The position numbers and the translations under genes were made by a program. Under the pieces are notes generated by a model that saw only the letters and a program-made list of their open reading frames with translations, was not told the origin of the DNA and did no database searches. DNA of 25,347 nt from a virus. The stretch is taken from positions 1 through 25,347 of the IMG/VR virus record IMGVR_UViG_3300025164_000736; one strand, given 5' to 3'. Positions 12,036 to 17,138 of this stretch are shown piece after piece (position 1 is the stretch's first letter; every line of letters begins with the position of its first letter).

Positions 12036-13033
12036 GCATGCGAGTGCTGGCGTCAATTCAACGTGTGTCCGAGATCGCGCCGCTCGAGGGCACCGACCAC
12101 CTGTCGGTGGCGCGGGTCCTTGGATGGACCGTCGTAGTCCGAAAAGACGAGCTGGCCCACAACTCCCGCGTGATCTTCGTCGAAGCGGACGCCGTCGTGC
12201 CCGAGATGGAGGCGTGGTCGTTCTTGCGCGAGTCCGGATGGCGGGTGCGCACGAGGAAGATCCGCGGGCAGCTCTCCGAGGGGCTGGCCGTTCCATTGCC
12301 TCTCCCGTTCTCGTCGCTCCCTGACGGGACAGATCTCACGGCGATCCTGGGGATCACCAAGTACGAGCCACCCCAGCGCATGATCGCGGGGGAAGAGGAG
12401 GGTTCGTGGCCGGTGGGCGTCCCGAAGACGGATGAGGTCAGGCTTCAGGCGCACCCGGGCTTACTGAAGGAGATCCAGGGCCGCGAGCTGGCGGTGACGT
12501 TGAAGCTAGACGGCACGTCGGCGACGTTCTTCAAGTCCGCACAGGGCGAGTTCTTTGTCTGCTCGAGGAATCGGTCTGTGAAGAGAGGAGAGAACACCTA
12601 CTGGAACATCGCCCAGAAGTACGACCTCGAGAAGAACATGCCCCGGGGCACCGTTCTACAGGGAGAGATCTGCGGGCCAGGGATCCAACAGAACCCGCTC
12701 GGGCTCAGCAAACACGAGTTCTTCGTCTTCGGCCTGCGCCTACAATGCCCCGGCGGCGAGTACTTGGAGGCTCCATACGCCGACATGGCGTCCGGCCTAG
12801 GCCTCTCGTCGGTCCCTCCGGTGTGCATTATCCCGAACGGGAGCGGAGACCTTCGGTTTTGGCTGAACCTCGCCACGACGGCGAGATACGCATTGGCTGG
12901 CGGGTCTGTGCCGGGGGAGGGAATCGTGGTCCGCCCTGTGAAGCAGGGTGTGAAGGCGGCCTGCCTGCGCAATAGAAGGATGTCCTTCAAGGTGATCAAC
13001 CCGGACTACCTGCTGAACGGCGGCGAACAGTGA
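12032..13033 (+). CDS. RNA ligase, DraRnl / Rnl5 type
   Basis: This 333-residue ATP-dependent RNA ligase seals breaks in RNA through an enzyme-AMP intermediate. The N-terminal part (MRVLASIQRVSEIAPLEGTD, VARVLGWTVVVRKDEL, FVEADAVVPE, then RKIRGQLSEGLAVPL) is the OB-type domain of the Deinococcus DRB0094 family. The nucleotidyltransferase domain has motif I KLDGTSATFF with the AMP-accepting Lys158, a motif IV-like EGIVVRP and a motif V-like SFKVINPDYL near the end. ATG 12032 overlaps the upstream stop. ATG 12038 has better spacing from AAGGAAGG and would begin MRVLASIQ, closer to family starts. It could repair host or phage tRNA or mRNA cut by a defence nuclease. No kinase/phosphatase partner is visible. 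Confidence 0.88.
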   Translation: MSMRVLASIQRVSEIAPLEGTDHLSVARVLGWTVVVRKDELAHNSRVIFVEADAVVPEMEAWSFLRESGWRVRTRKIRGQLSEGLAVPLPLPFSSLPDGTDLTAILGITKYEPPQRMIAGEEEGSWPVGVPKTDEVRLQAHPGLLKEIQGRELAVTLKLDGTSATFFKSAQGEFFVCSRNRSVKRGENTYWNIAQKYDLEKNMPRGTVLQGEICGPGIQQNPLGLSKHEFFVFGLRLQCPGGEYLEAPYADMASGLGLSSVPPVCIIPNGSGDLRFWLNLATTARYALAGGSVPGEGIVVRPVKQGVKAACLRNRRMSFKVINPDYLLNGGEQ

Positions 13034-13134
13034 TCGAGCGCGCAATCGGGCTGTTGGTTGTCGCCTGTGCGGCCGTTACCATACCGGCGATCTTGGCTGT
13101 GATTGTCCTCTGTCTGCTAGACGCCGCGCTGTGA
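13030..13134 (+). CDS. 34-residue single-pass membrane peptide
   Basis: GTG 13030 overlaps the RNA ligase stop (CAGTGATC). The product starts MIERAIGLLVV and continues with about 25 almost purely hydrophobic residues (ACAAVTIPAILAVIVLCLL), ending DAAL. It is one membrane helix with a charged N-terminus. It ends 18 bp inside the convergent kinase gene. Such a peptide could be a membrane-active or inhibitory product, or simply a relic. Clear hydrophobic composition over its full length and coupling to the upstream gene favour a real ORF. Confidence 0.45.
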   Translation: MIERAIGLLVVACAAVTIPAILAVIVLCLLDAAL

Positions 13135-13716
13135 GATGAAGCCGCCGCGGACCAAGGCATCGACGGCCAGCCTCAGCGTCTCCATGTCCTGGTAGTACCC
13201 CAAGACGAAATCCGCTGCTGCCTCCGCCTGACCAGACAGGGCGAACCTTTCGCTGGGCAGCTCGAGCTCGGCACCACCCTTCTTGTGGATGACCACCCCG
13301 CCCGCCCTTTTGATCGCCAGGGACTCGTTCTCGAACCGGACGTCTTTGATGATCACGTGTTCGATGATGCAGACGCCAGATCGGCCGCCAGACCCAGAAG
13401 CCGGGTGAGGCAACTGGTGGACGGACGAACCGACGGACTCCCTGGCTCGGCGAAGCCCGAGACGTACCCATGCGTCCGGGTCCAGATCCCTGACGGCCTG
13501 ACCGATCCCGGACAGGGCTTGTCTGGGAGACACCGTGGGGGAGGGTTTCTCTTTGCGTTCCTCGATGTCCTCCGCGGACCAGAGCCATATCTGGCCGGCG
13601 AATTCCTTGATCGGATCCGCAAACCCGATGATTTTCGTTCTGCCCATTCTGTCGGCCAGTAAAGAGGCGACCGTGTCTTTGCCCGCTCGAGCGCGTCCGG
13701 AGATCCCAATGAGCAT
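13117..13716 (-). CDS. Deoxynucleoside monophosphate kinase
   Basis: This 199-residue P-loop kinase is likely to phosphorylate dNMPs for phage DNA synthesis. ATG 13716 gives MLIGISGRARAGKDTVASLL, with the P-loop GRARAGKDT at 7-15. The usual lid and substrate segments follow: IGFADPIKEFAGQIW (about 30-45) and a QALSGIGQAVRDLDPDAW block. IIKDVRFENESLAIKRAGGVVIH matches the DVRFxNE motif of phage T4 gp1-like dNMP kinases. Longer in-frame extensions upstream to 14112 run through the HNH gene and are not supported. The Shine-Dalgarno is weak. It is the only leftward gene between two rightward blocks. Confidence 0.82.
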   Translation of the reverse strand: MLIGISGRARAGKDTVASLLADRMGRTKIIGFADPIKEFAGQIWLWSAEDIEERKEKPSPTVSPRQALSGIGQAVRDLDPDAWVRLGLRRARESVGSSVHQLPHPASGSGGRSGVCIIEHVIIKDVRFENESLAIKRAGGVVIHKKGGAELELPSERFALSGQAEAAADFVLGYYQDMETLRLAVDALVRGGFISQRGV

Positions 13717-13785
13717 GATCAGACCGTAGGGCGCTCGGGGCCGAGAGTCTAGGCCGGGGCCATGGATTGTGAGAAGATGGGGTAA

Positions 13786-14262
13786 GTGCTGAAGCGGTGC
13801 CCGATGTGCGGAGAGGTCCTCCCTGCTGAAGGCTTCACCCACAACGGCCGGTGTCGGACCTGTGGCCGCAAAGAGCAGCGCGAGAACAAGGAGCGAATGA
13901 GACTGCGCGACCCGGTGACCTGGTGGATTCGCACGGTCATTAGAGGGGCGAAGAGCAGGAGCAAGAACGCTGATCTGACGCCGCAACAGGTCGCCGAGAT
14001 CCTGGCCGCTCAGAAGTCTTTGTGCTTCTACTGTGATCGACCCCTCAACTTCAACGTGCGCGCCGGTGAGGCTCGAGGCGTCTGGCATCCAGAGTCTCCG
14101 TCCCTGGATCAAGTAATACCGGGCGGCGGTTATTCACCCGCCAATGTGGTCGTTGCCTGCTGGGAGTGCAACCGGGCCAAGGGGGCGGCCAGACCAGACC
14201 AGATCGCTCGGCTTCATGAGCGGATCCAGGCGTTCCTGAACCGGACCAGATCGCCCGGTTGA
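13786..14262 (+). CDS. HNH endonuclease
   Basis: This 158-residue protein starts at GTG 13786 after a weak GGGG. There is an N-terminal zinc knuckle (KRCPMCGEVLP, RCRTCGRK; four Cys within residues 5-26) and a basic region. An HNH/McrA-like domain follows: CFYCDRPL (about 84-91), SLDQVIPGGGYSPANVVVAC and WECNRAKG. The catalytic His position of the canonical 'DHxxP' is Asp-Gln here (LDQVIPG), a variant known in this superfamily. The asparagines of SPANVV and CWECN are kept. Phage HNH proteins can nick DNA during packaging or act as homing nucleases. The context here does not decide. Its stop lies inside a terminator hairpin. Confidence 0.82.
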   Translation: MLKRCPMCGEVLPAEGFTHNGRCRTCGRKEQRENKERMRLRDPVTWWIRTVIRGAKSRSKNADLTPQQVAEILAAQKSLCFYCDRPLNFNVRAGEARGVWHPESPSLDQVIPGGGYSPANVVVACWECNRAKGAARPDQIARLHERIQAFLNRTRSPG

Positions 14263-14330
14263 TCATCTCCTCTGGTAATTTTTTTTTGTTAAAAAATTTC
14301 TCAGATCAGATCCGGCCGGACCGGATCGGA
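14245..14330. terminator. Rho-independent, probably bidirectional terminator
   Basis: Rightward: an ACCAGA / TCTGGT stem (14245-14250 and 14271-14276) is followed by AA and nine Ts (14279-14287), placing termination right after the HNH stop. The 20-base loop is long for a terminator. Leftward: a GATCCGG / CCGGATC hairpin (14309-14315 and 14321-14327, loop of 5) is followed on the minus strand by a run of six Ts (14291-14296). The T9/A6 tract is the most AT-rich stretch in the window. CCGGA repeats around 14312-14345 could have an added role. Confidence 0.65.
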
Positions 14331-14429
14331 CCATACCGGACCGGAGAAGACCAAACCGCGCGGGCCATACAGATTGGCTCAGCCCACCACCTCTCTCCTC
14401 TTCACCCATCCCCAGAGGCCAGGAGCTCC

Positions 14430-14546
14430 GTGAACAAGATGATCCATTCTGGCGATCCAGGGCTTTCGAACAGAGATGACCGTCCCACAGGGGAACGAAG
14501 CCGAGAGTCTAGCCTTTGTGGCTTGAAAAGCCTCTGGACCAACTAG
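14430..14546 (+). CDS. Possible small ORF, 38 residues
   Basis: GTG 14430 has AGGAG at four to five bases upstream and opens a polar 38-residue frame (MNKMIHSGDPGLSNRDDR and onward) ending LKSLWTN. No motif or hydrophobic segment is seen. It is supported only by the ribosome-binding site, and codon composition is not decisive. Confidence 0.25.
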   Translation: MNKMIHSGDPGLSNRDDRPTGERSRESSLCGLKSLWTN

Positions 14547-14605
14547 ACCGCGCCGACCATGGAAGGGCTATCCGGCGGTACTTCGCACCCTGCGTTCCTT
14601 CGACC

Positions 14606-14776
14606 ATGAAGATTAGGGACGTCAACAACAACACCCATCCCCGTCGGCCTATCGCCCCGGGTGAGTCCACCATGCCACCGCCCCAACCAAAGCGCAAGAT
14701 CGTCCTGCCAAGGGTTTCCTACGATTGCACGGTCAACGGCCCAGGCGTAGCCTCAGTGCATCGAACAGTCGGTTGA
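14606..14776 (+). CDS. Possible small ORF ending at UGA-C, candidate frameshift donor
   Basis: ATG 14606 overlaps the stop of a 16-residue ORF (14559-14609), again in ATGA form. The frame codes for 56 residues, MKIRDVNNNTHPRRPIAPGE and onward. An internal ATG at 14672 begins MPPPQPKRKIVLPRVSYDC. It ends GTC GGT TGA C at 14774-14776. The frame +1 to it is open from 14751 and continues with protein-like sequence to 14963. The last 25 residues overlap that frame. It may be an independent peptide, the front part of a frameshifted gene, or non-coding. Confidence 0.3.
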   Translation: MKIRDVNNNTHPRRPIAPGESTMPPPQPKRKIVLPRVSYDCTVNGPGVASVHRTVG

Positions 14777-14963
14777 CATCGTCCAGCTTCGCCTGCGGCT
14801 CAGGGTTCGTCCCGGCCGCTGCGAGGCATACGAGATCACCGACAACGGACCCAGGTTCCTGGGCGAGTGCGATTGGCGCGTGATGTGGCGCGCACTGTCG
14901 CAGCTCGTGGTGACCCAGGGCGGGGCGGGGAAGGAAAGGAAAGCAGATGGCCAAGTGCAGTGA
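14751..14963 (+). other. Protein-like open frame without a start codon
   Basis: After a TAG at 14748-14750 this frame is open for about 70 codons. It reads DIVQLRLRLRVRPGRCEAYE, then ITDNGPRFLGECDWRVMWRA and LSQLVVTQGG, with GC-rich third positions. It runs 17 bp into the next gene, as translationally coupled genes here do. Yet it has no ATG, GTG or TTG until the GTG-ATG deep in the middle. It may be the second half of a gene joined to 14606-14776 by a +1 frameshift, a gene broken by a 1-base change, or one using a rare start. Confidence 0.4.
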
Positions 14964-15375
14964 CTACGGGGACAGGCGCGGATGCGGCGCCGAGATCATG
15001 CTGATCAAGATCCATCGGCGGGACGGAAAGGAACAATTCATGCCGTTCGACCGTTGCTTCGAGGTGCGCCTCAAGGACGGGTCCGAGGTGATGGGGGCCT
15101 TCATCCCTCACTGGCTGACGTGCCCAGAGGCCGAGGACAAAAGGGCGAAGGAGATCGCCTACATGCGTCAACGCGAGGAGAAGTTCCAGGCGGGCCGTCT
15201 GAACAAGGACGGCAACGGCAACGGCGGAGGTGAAGGCAAGCGGGGCGGCGACTTTCGCCGCGCGTCCGAGCGTCCCGACCAGCGCCAGTCCGCGAACCGC
15301 GACCGGGGGACCGGCGGCCAGGCTCGTGGAGACCAACGGGGCCGTGGCGGCCGTGATGAGGACATTCCCTTCTAG
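14947..15375 (+). CDS. Zinc-ribbon protein with SSB-like acidic tail
   Basis: This 142-residue protein starts at ATG 14947 after AAGGAAAGGAAAGC. Residues 1-75 resemble a common small phage zinc protein. KCSDYG and RGCGAE carry Cys4 and Cys13, QFMPFDRC carries Cys37, and FIPHWLTCPEAE carries His55 and Cys59, the usual 'H-x-x-T-C-P' ending. Residues 80-135 are a Gly/Arg/Asn/Asp-rich flexible linker. The last residues are DEDIPF, the form of the SSB C-terminal tip that binds replication and repair proteins. It does not show a clear SSB OB-fold sequence. It may recruit replication partners or stand in for SSB in the helicase-containing operon. The tail match is direct, the role is inferred. Confidence 0.65.
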   Translation: MAKCSDYGDRRGCGAEIMLIKIHRRDGKEQFMPFDRCFEVRLKDGSEVMGAFIPHWLTCPEAEDKRAKEIAYMRQREEKFQAGRLNKDGNGNGGGEGKRGGDFRRASERPDQRQSANRDRGTGGQARGDQRGRGGRDEDIPF

Positions 15376-15420
15376 GGAGATCCGAGTGCGGTTCAAAGGC
15401 GAAAGGTCTTGGAGGTATCC

Positions 15421-15690
15421 ATGAGGGCATTCATTCCGTTCGGCCGCCGTGTCTTGGTCCGTGTTTCTGGTCCCGACGAGCTCACCCCGGGCGGGCTTCA
15501 CATCCCCTCTGTGGCCCAAGAGGCCAAGCTGGAGGGTGTCGTCGTCGCGGTCGGGTCGGATATCGAGGTGATCCGTCCCGGGCACCAGGTTCTCTTTGGA
15601 CGGTTCAGCGGAACCGTCCTCACCGTCAACAACGAGACCCTGCGGCTCGTCCACGAAGACGAGCTACATGGAAGGTTCGAGGAGTCGTAG
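15421..15690 (+). CDS. groES: GroES-type co-chaperonin
   Basis: This 89-residue phage-coded chaperonin-10 caps the host GroEL ring during folding of phage proteins. ATG 15421 has GGAGG at good spacing and gives MRAFIPFGRRVLVRVSGPDE. The mobile-loop region LTPGGLHIPSVAQEAKLEGV matches the 'T-x-GG-(I/L)-x-(L/I)-P' GroES loop. The following VVAVGSD, RPGHQVLFGRFSGT and LVHEDELHG strands match GroES order and length (family about 95). Phages such as T4 (gp31) use their own GroES to fold large capsid proteins, so this may aid the capsid protein coded at 24839. It lies between the SSB-tailed protein and a lipoprotein gene. Confidence 0.88.
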   Translation: MRAFIPFGRRVLVRVSGPDELTPGGLHIPSVAQEAKLEGVVVAVGSDIEVIRPGHQVLFGRFSGTVLTVNNETLRLVHEDELHGRFEES

Positions 15691-15693
15691 ACA

Positions 15694-15951
15694 ATGAAAA
15701 CCCCCCTTCTCTGTCTTGTGGCCGTCCTTGGTTTCTCCTCCGGCGTTGGGTGTCAAAGGGCCGTCAAGATGGAGGAGGGGGGTAATGCCCGGTGCTACTA
15801 CGACGAGACGCTGATCTTCAACGGACAGATCACCTTGGTCGGAGAGGGAGAGGTCAACTTCTCTGAGACCCTAACCGGCATTCATCGGCTGTGCTCGGAC
15901 TCGGCGGTGTGGTGTCAGATAGACTTCTCCCCTAAGGGGGACGCCAAGTGA
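15694..15951 (+). CDS. Small lipoprotein
   Basis: This 85-residue protein has a complete lipoprotein signal, MKTPLLCLVAVLGFSSGVGC. It has a Lys2 N-region, a hydrophobic core and a lipobox-like SGVGC with Cys20 as the lipidation site. The mature part is short and polar, with Cys residues (ARCYYDET, HRLCSDS, VWCQID) that could form disulfides. It would sit in the periplasm or on the outer membrane. Roles such as superinfection exclusion or lysis are usual for phage lipoproteins, but nothing here decides. The stop overlaps the GTG of the next gene. No family is recognised. Confidence 0.7.
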   Translation: MKTPLLCLVAVLGFSSGVGCQRAVKMEEGGNARCYYDETLIFNGQITLVGEGEVNFSETLTGIHRLCSDSAVWCQIDFSPKGDAK

Positions 15952-16259
15952 GCGGTGGATCTTACGACTACGGGCATCTGCACCTCGCCGACCTCGCCGA
16001 GGAGGTCCAACGGCGGGCGCTAGGCAAGAAGAACTGGCAGACGCGCCTCGCGTTTGCTCGCCTCCTCTCTTTGTGTGCCCTGGCGGCGCATGCTCTGGAG
16101 TGGGTGGACTCTGGCGATTATGCCGCCGGTGACGAGGACGCCCCCATTCTGGCCGCCTTGGGATCCCAGGCCGCCGATATCGCTTCCTCGGCAGACAAGA
16201 TTCGTCGAGCCGCGGAGGCCCTGGTTCCGGAGTTGGCCGGCGAGGAGCCCCGTGGCTGA
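15948..16259 (+). CDS. Conserved phage protein, MSGGSYDY type
   Basis: GTG 15948 overlaps the upstream stop (AAGTGAG). The 103-residue protein opens MSGGSYDYGHLHLADLAEEV, a start I know from many small hypothetical phage proteins (MSGGS(Y/F)(D/N)Y). An all-helical body follows, with FARLLSLCALAAHALEWVDS and SGDYAAGDEDAPI, then SSADKIRRAAEAL. The conserved 'ALEWVDSGDY' portion also recalls that family. The function is unknown. Its last codons (GAGGAGCCCC) serve as Shine-Dalgarno for the first repeat ORF, whose GTG lies 8 bp before its stop. Confidence 0.7.
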   Translation: MSGGSYDYGHLHLADLAEEVQRRALGKKNWQTRLAFARLLSLCALAAHALEWVDSGDYAAGDEDAPILAALGSQAADIASSADKIRRAAEALVPELAGEEPRG

Positions 16260-16377
16260 TCAAGGAATCCGATCCGTCTGGGGCTCCGTCTGGGACTCCG
16301 TCTGGGGCTCCGTCTCGGACTCCGTCTCAGCCCCCGTCTGGGACTCCGTCTCGGAGTCCGTCCGGGAGGCCCCATGA
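16252..16377 (+). CDS. SVxx-repeat ORF, 41 residues
   Basis: GTG 16252, with GAGGAG ahead, opens MADQGIR, then seven tetrapeptides (SVWG, SVWD, SVWG, SVSD, SVSA, PVWD, SVSE), then SVREAP and TGA. The stop overlaps the ATG of the next repeat ORF, whose Shine-Dalgarno GGGAGG lies in the REAP codons. Like the first member at the left locus (IRSVSG), it lacks the MKAPLV opening and starts from IRSV. Reading in operon sense and the shared ending support it as a coding frame. The role is unknown. Confidence 0.55.
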   Translation: MADQGIRSVWGSVWDSVWGSVSDSVSAPVWDSVSESVREAP

Positions 16378-16745
16378 AGGCACCACTGGAGTCCGTCTGG
16401 GAGTCCGTCTCGGGCTCCGTCTGGGGTTCTATCTGGGATTCCTTCTCGGCCTCCGTCTCGGACTCCGTCTCGGAGTCCGTCTCGGAGTCCGTCTGGGACT
16501 GCGTATGGGATTTCCCCTCTGACCAAATCCGGGATCTCGTCGCGGTCTCCGTAAAGGAGATTCCATGAAGGCACCACTGGTCTCCGTCCGGGCCTCCGTC
16601 TGGGCCTCCGTCCGGGACTCCGTCTGGGACCCCGTCTTGGCCTCCGTCCGGACCTCCGTCCGGACCTCCGTCTGGGAGCCCGTCTCGGCCTCCGTCTGGG
16701 ACTCCGTCTGGGTCTCCGTCTCGGACTCCGTCCGGGAGACCCCAT
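16267..16745. repeat. 12-bp periodic repeat array, right locus
   Basis: On the plus strand, degenerate 12-mers TCCGTC(T/C)(G/C)GG(A/C/G)(C/G) recur through 16267-16745. The breaks are ATGAAGGCACCACTGG openings at 16374 and 16565 and one non-repeat insert near 16500-16550. The array shares units with the left locus at 5640-5911 but lies in the opposite orientation in the window. Confidence 0.9.
16374..16568 (+). CDS. SVxx-repeat ORF, 64 residues
   Basis: This ORF starts MKAPLE and has ten tetrapeptide units, mostly S-V-(W/S)-(E/G/D/A). Degenerate members are SIWD, SFSA and CVWD. A non-repeat segment FPSDQIRDLVAV follows, with the end SVKEIP. The ATG overlaps the previous stop, and the TGA overlaps the next ATG. 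The final codons contain AAAGGAG for the next ORF. The plan of VWDF followed by a short non-repeat insert and KE-x-P is shared with the 32-residue ORF ahead of yqaJ. It is the most diverged member of this locus. Confidence 0.6.
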   Translation: MKAPLESVWESVSGSVWGSIWDSFSASVSDSVSESVSESVWDCVWDFPSDQIRDLVAVSVKEIP

Positions 16746-16747
16746 GA
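16565..16747 (+). CDS. SVxx-repeat ORF, 60 residues
   Basis: This ORF starts MKAPLV and has twelve tetrapeptides in a row, of S-V-(R/W/S)-(A/D/T/E/V) type with two PV units (PVLA, PVSA), ending SVRETP. AAAGGAG of the upstream ORF's end serves its ATG at 16565. Its own end codons (CGGGAGACC) serve the ATG at 16744. Ser and Val codons are again nearly all TCC and GTC. It is the longest uninterrupted member. I recognise no family. Trp and Arg alternation with acidic residues might give a surface-binding or membrane-active fibre, which is speculation. Confidence 0.6.
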   Translation: MKAPLVSVRASVWASVRDSVWDPVLASVRTSVRTSVWEPVSASVWDSVWVSVSDSVRETP

Positions 16748-17061
16748 AGGCACCACTGGTCTCGGGCATCACGCAGCGCACGGCGATCAAGCGGCAAGAA
16801 GAAGAAGGAGAAGCGACTATGGCAAAGCAAATCTACACAGCGCGGATCGAGGTCGAACTCATGATCATCGCGGAGTCTGCCGACGGGGCCAGAATGATTG
16901 CCGCACGATCTCTCAAAGAAGAAGCTTCGAACTTTAGCTGGGTGGACTTTGACACCGTTCTCTCGAACGGCAAGTTGGCTAAAGGCTGGGTTGTGAATGC
17001 ACTGCCTTACGGCAAGAACGAAAACAAGACCGTCGGTGGGTGGATCGGAGGAGGAGAATGA
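16744..17061 (+). CDS. Small protein preceded by a repeat-ORF opening
   Basis: From ATG 16744 the frame gives 105 residues. The first 20 nucleotides (ATGAAGGCACCACTGGTCTC) are identical to the start of the repeat ORF at 16565, but no repeats follow. A basic-acidic leader leads to an internal ATG at 16819 with AAGGAG at suitable spacing. From there MAKQIYTARIEVELMIIAES runs on to a conserved-looking alpha/beta domain (SADGARMIAARSLKEE, FDTVLSNGKLAKGWVV), 80 residues in all. That internal ATG may be the original start, and the repeat opening a later addition that couples translation to the repeat ORFs. The domain resembles small phage proteins with a beta-alpha plan. The function is unknown. 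Confidence 0.65.
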   Translation: MKAPLVSGITQRTAIKRQEEEGEATMAKQIYTARIEVELMIIAESADGARMIAARSLKEEASNFSWVDFDTVLSNGKLAKGWVVNALPYGKNENKTVGGWIGGGE

Positions 17062-17138
17062 TGGCTGATGTGATGCTCGTTCTTCGGTTCCTGTGGGCTC
17101 TCTGGGAGGACACGGGCCTCGAGGAGACGCCAGAATGA
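17058..17138 (+). CDS. 26-residue ORF
   Basis: ATG 17058 overlaps the stop of the previous gene (AATGATGG) and follows GGAGGAGG. The product reads MMADVMLVLRFLWALWEDTG and ends LEETPE. It is a short amphipathic, Trp-containing hydrophobic segment with an acidic end. Its stop overlaps the ATG of the methyltransferase, whose Shine-Dalgarno GAGGAG lies in its last codons. It has the same relay layout as the repeat ORFs without their sequence. Confidence 0.45.
   Translation: MMADVMLVLRFLWALWEDTGLEETPE

Larger units (their letters stand above)
14331..14946. other. Low-coding stretch between terminator and replication genes
   Basis: This stretch of about 616 bp has no convincing full-length gene. 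It holds a few short rightward ORFs (listed separately with low confidence), ACCGGA repeats at its left end and a frame without start codon at 14751-14963. It must also hold the promoter for the rightward block starting at 14947. I could not identify a clear -35/-10 pair. Confidence 0.5.

Noticed and set aside
14836-15654. Leftward 272-codon ORF
   Set aside because: It is antisense to the zinc-ribbon and GroES genes, both supported by motifs and ribosome-binding sites.
16267-16745. CRISPR array or minisatellite only
   Set aside because: There are no unique spacers, and the unit is 12 bp with in-frame variation. Start and stop signals at regular junctions argue for coding use.
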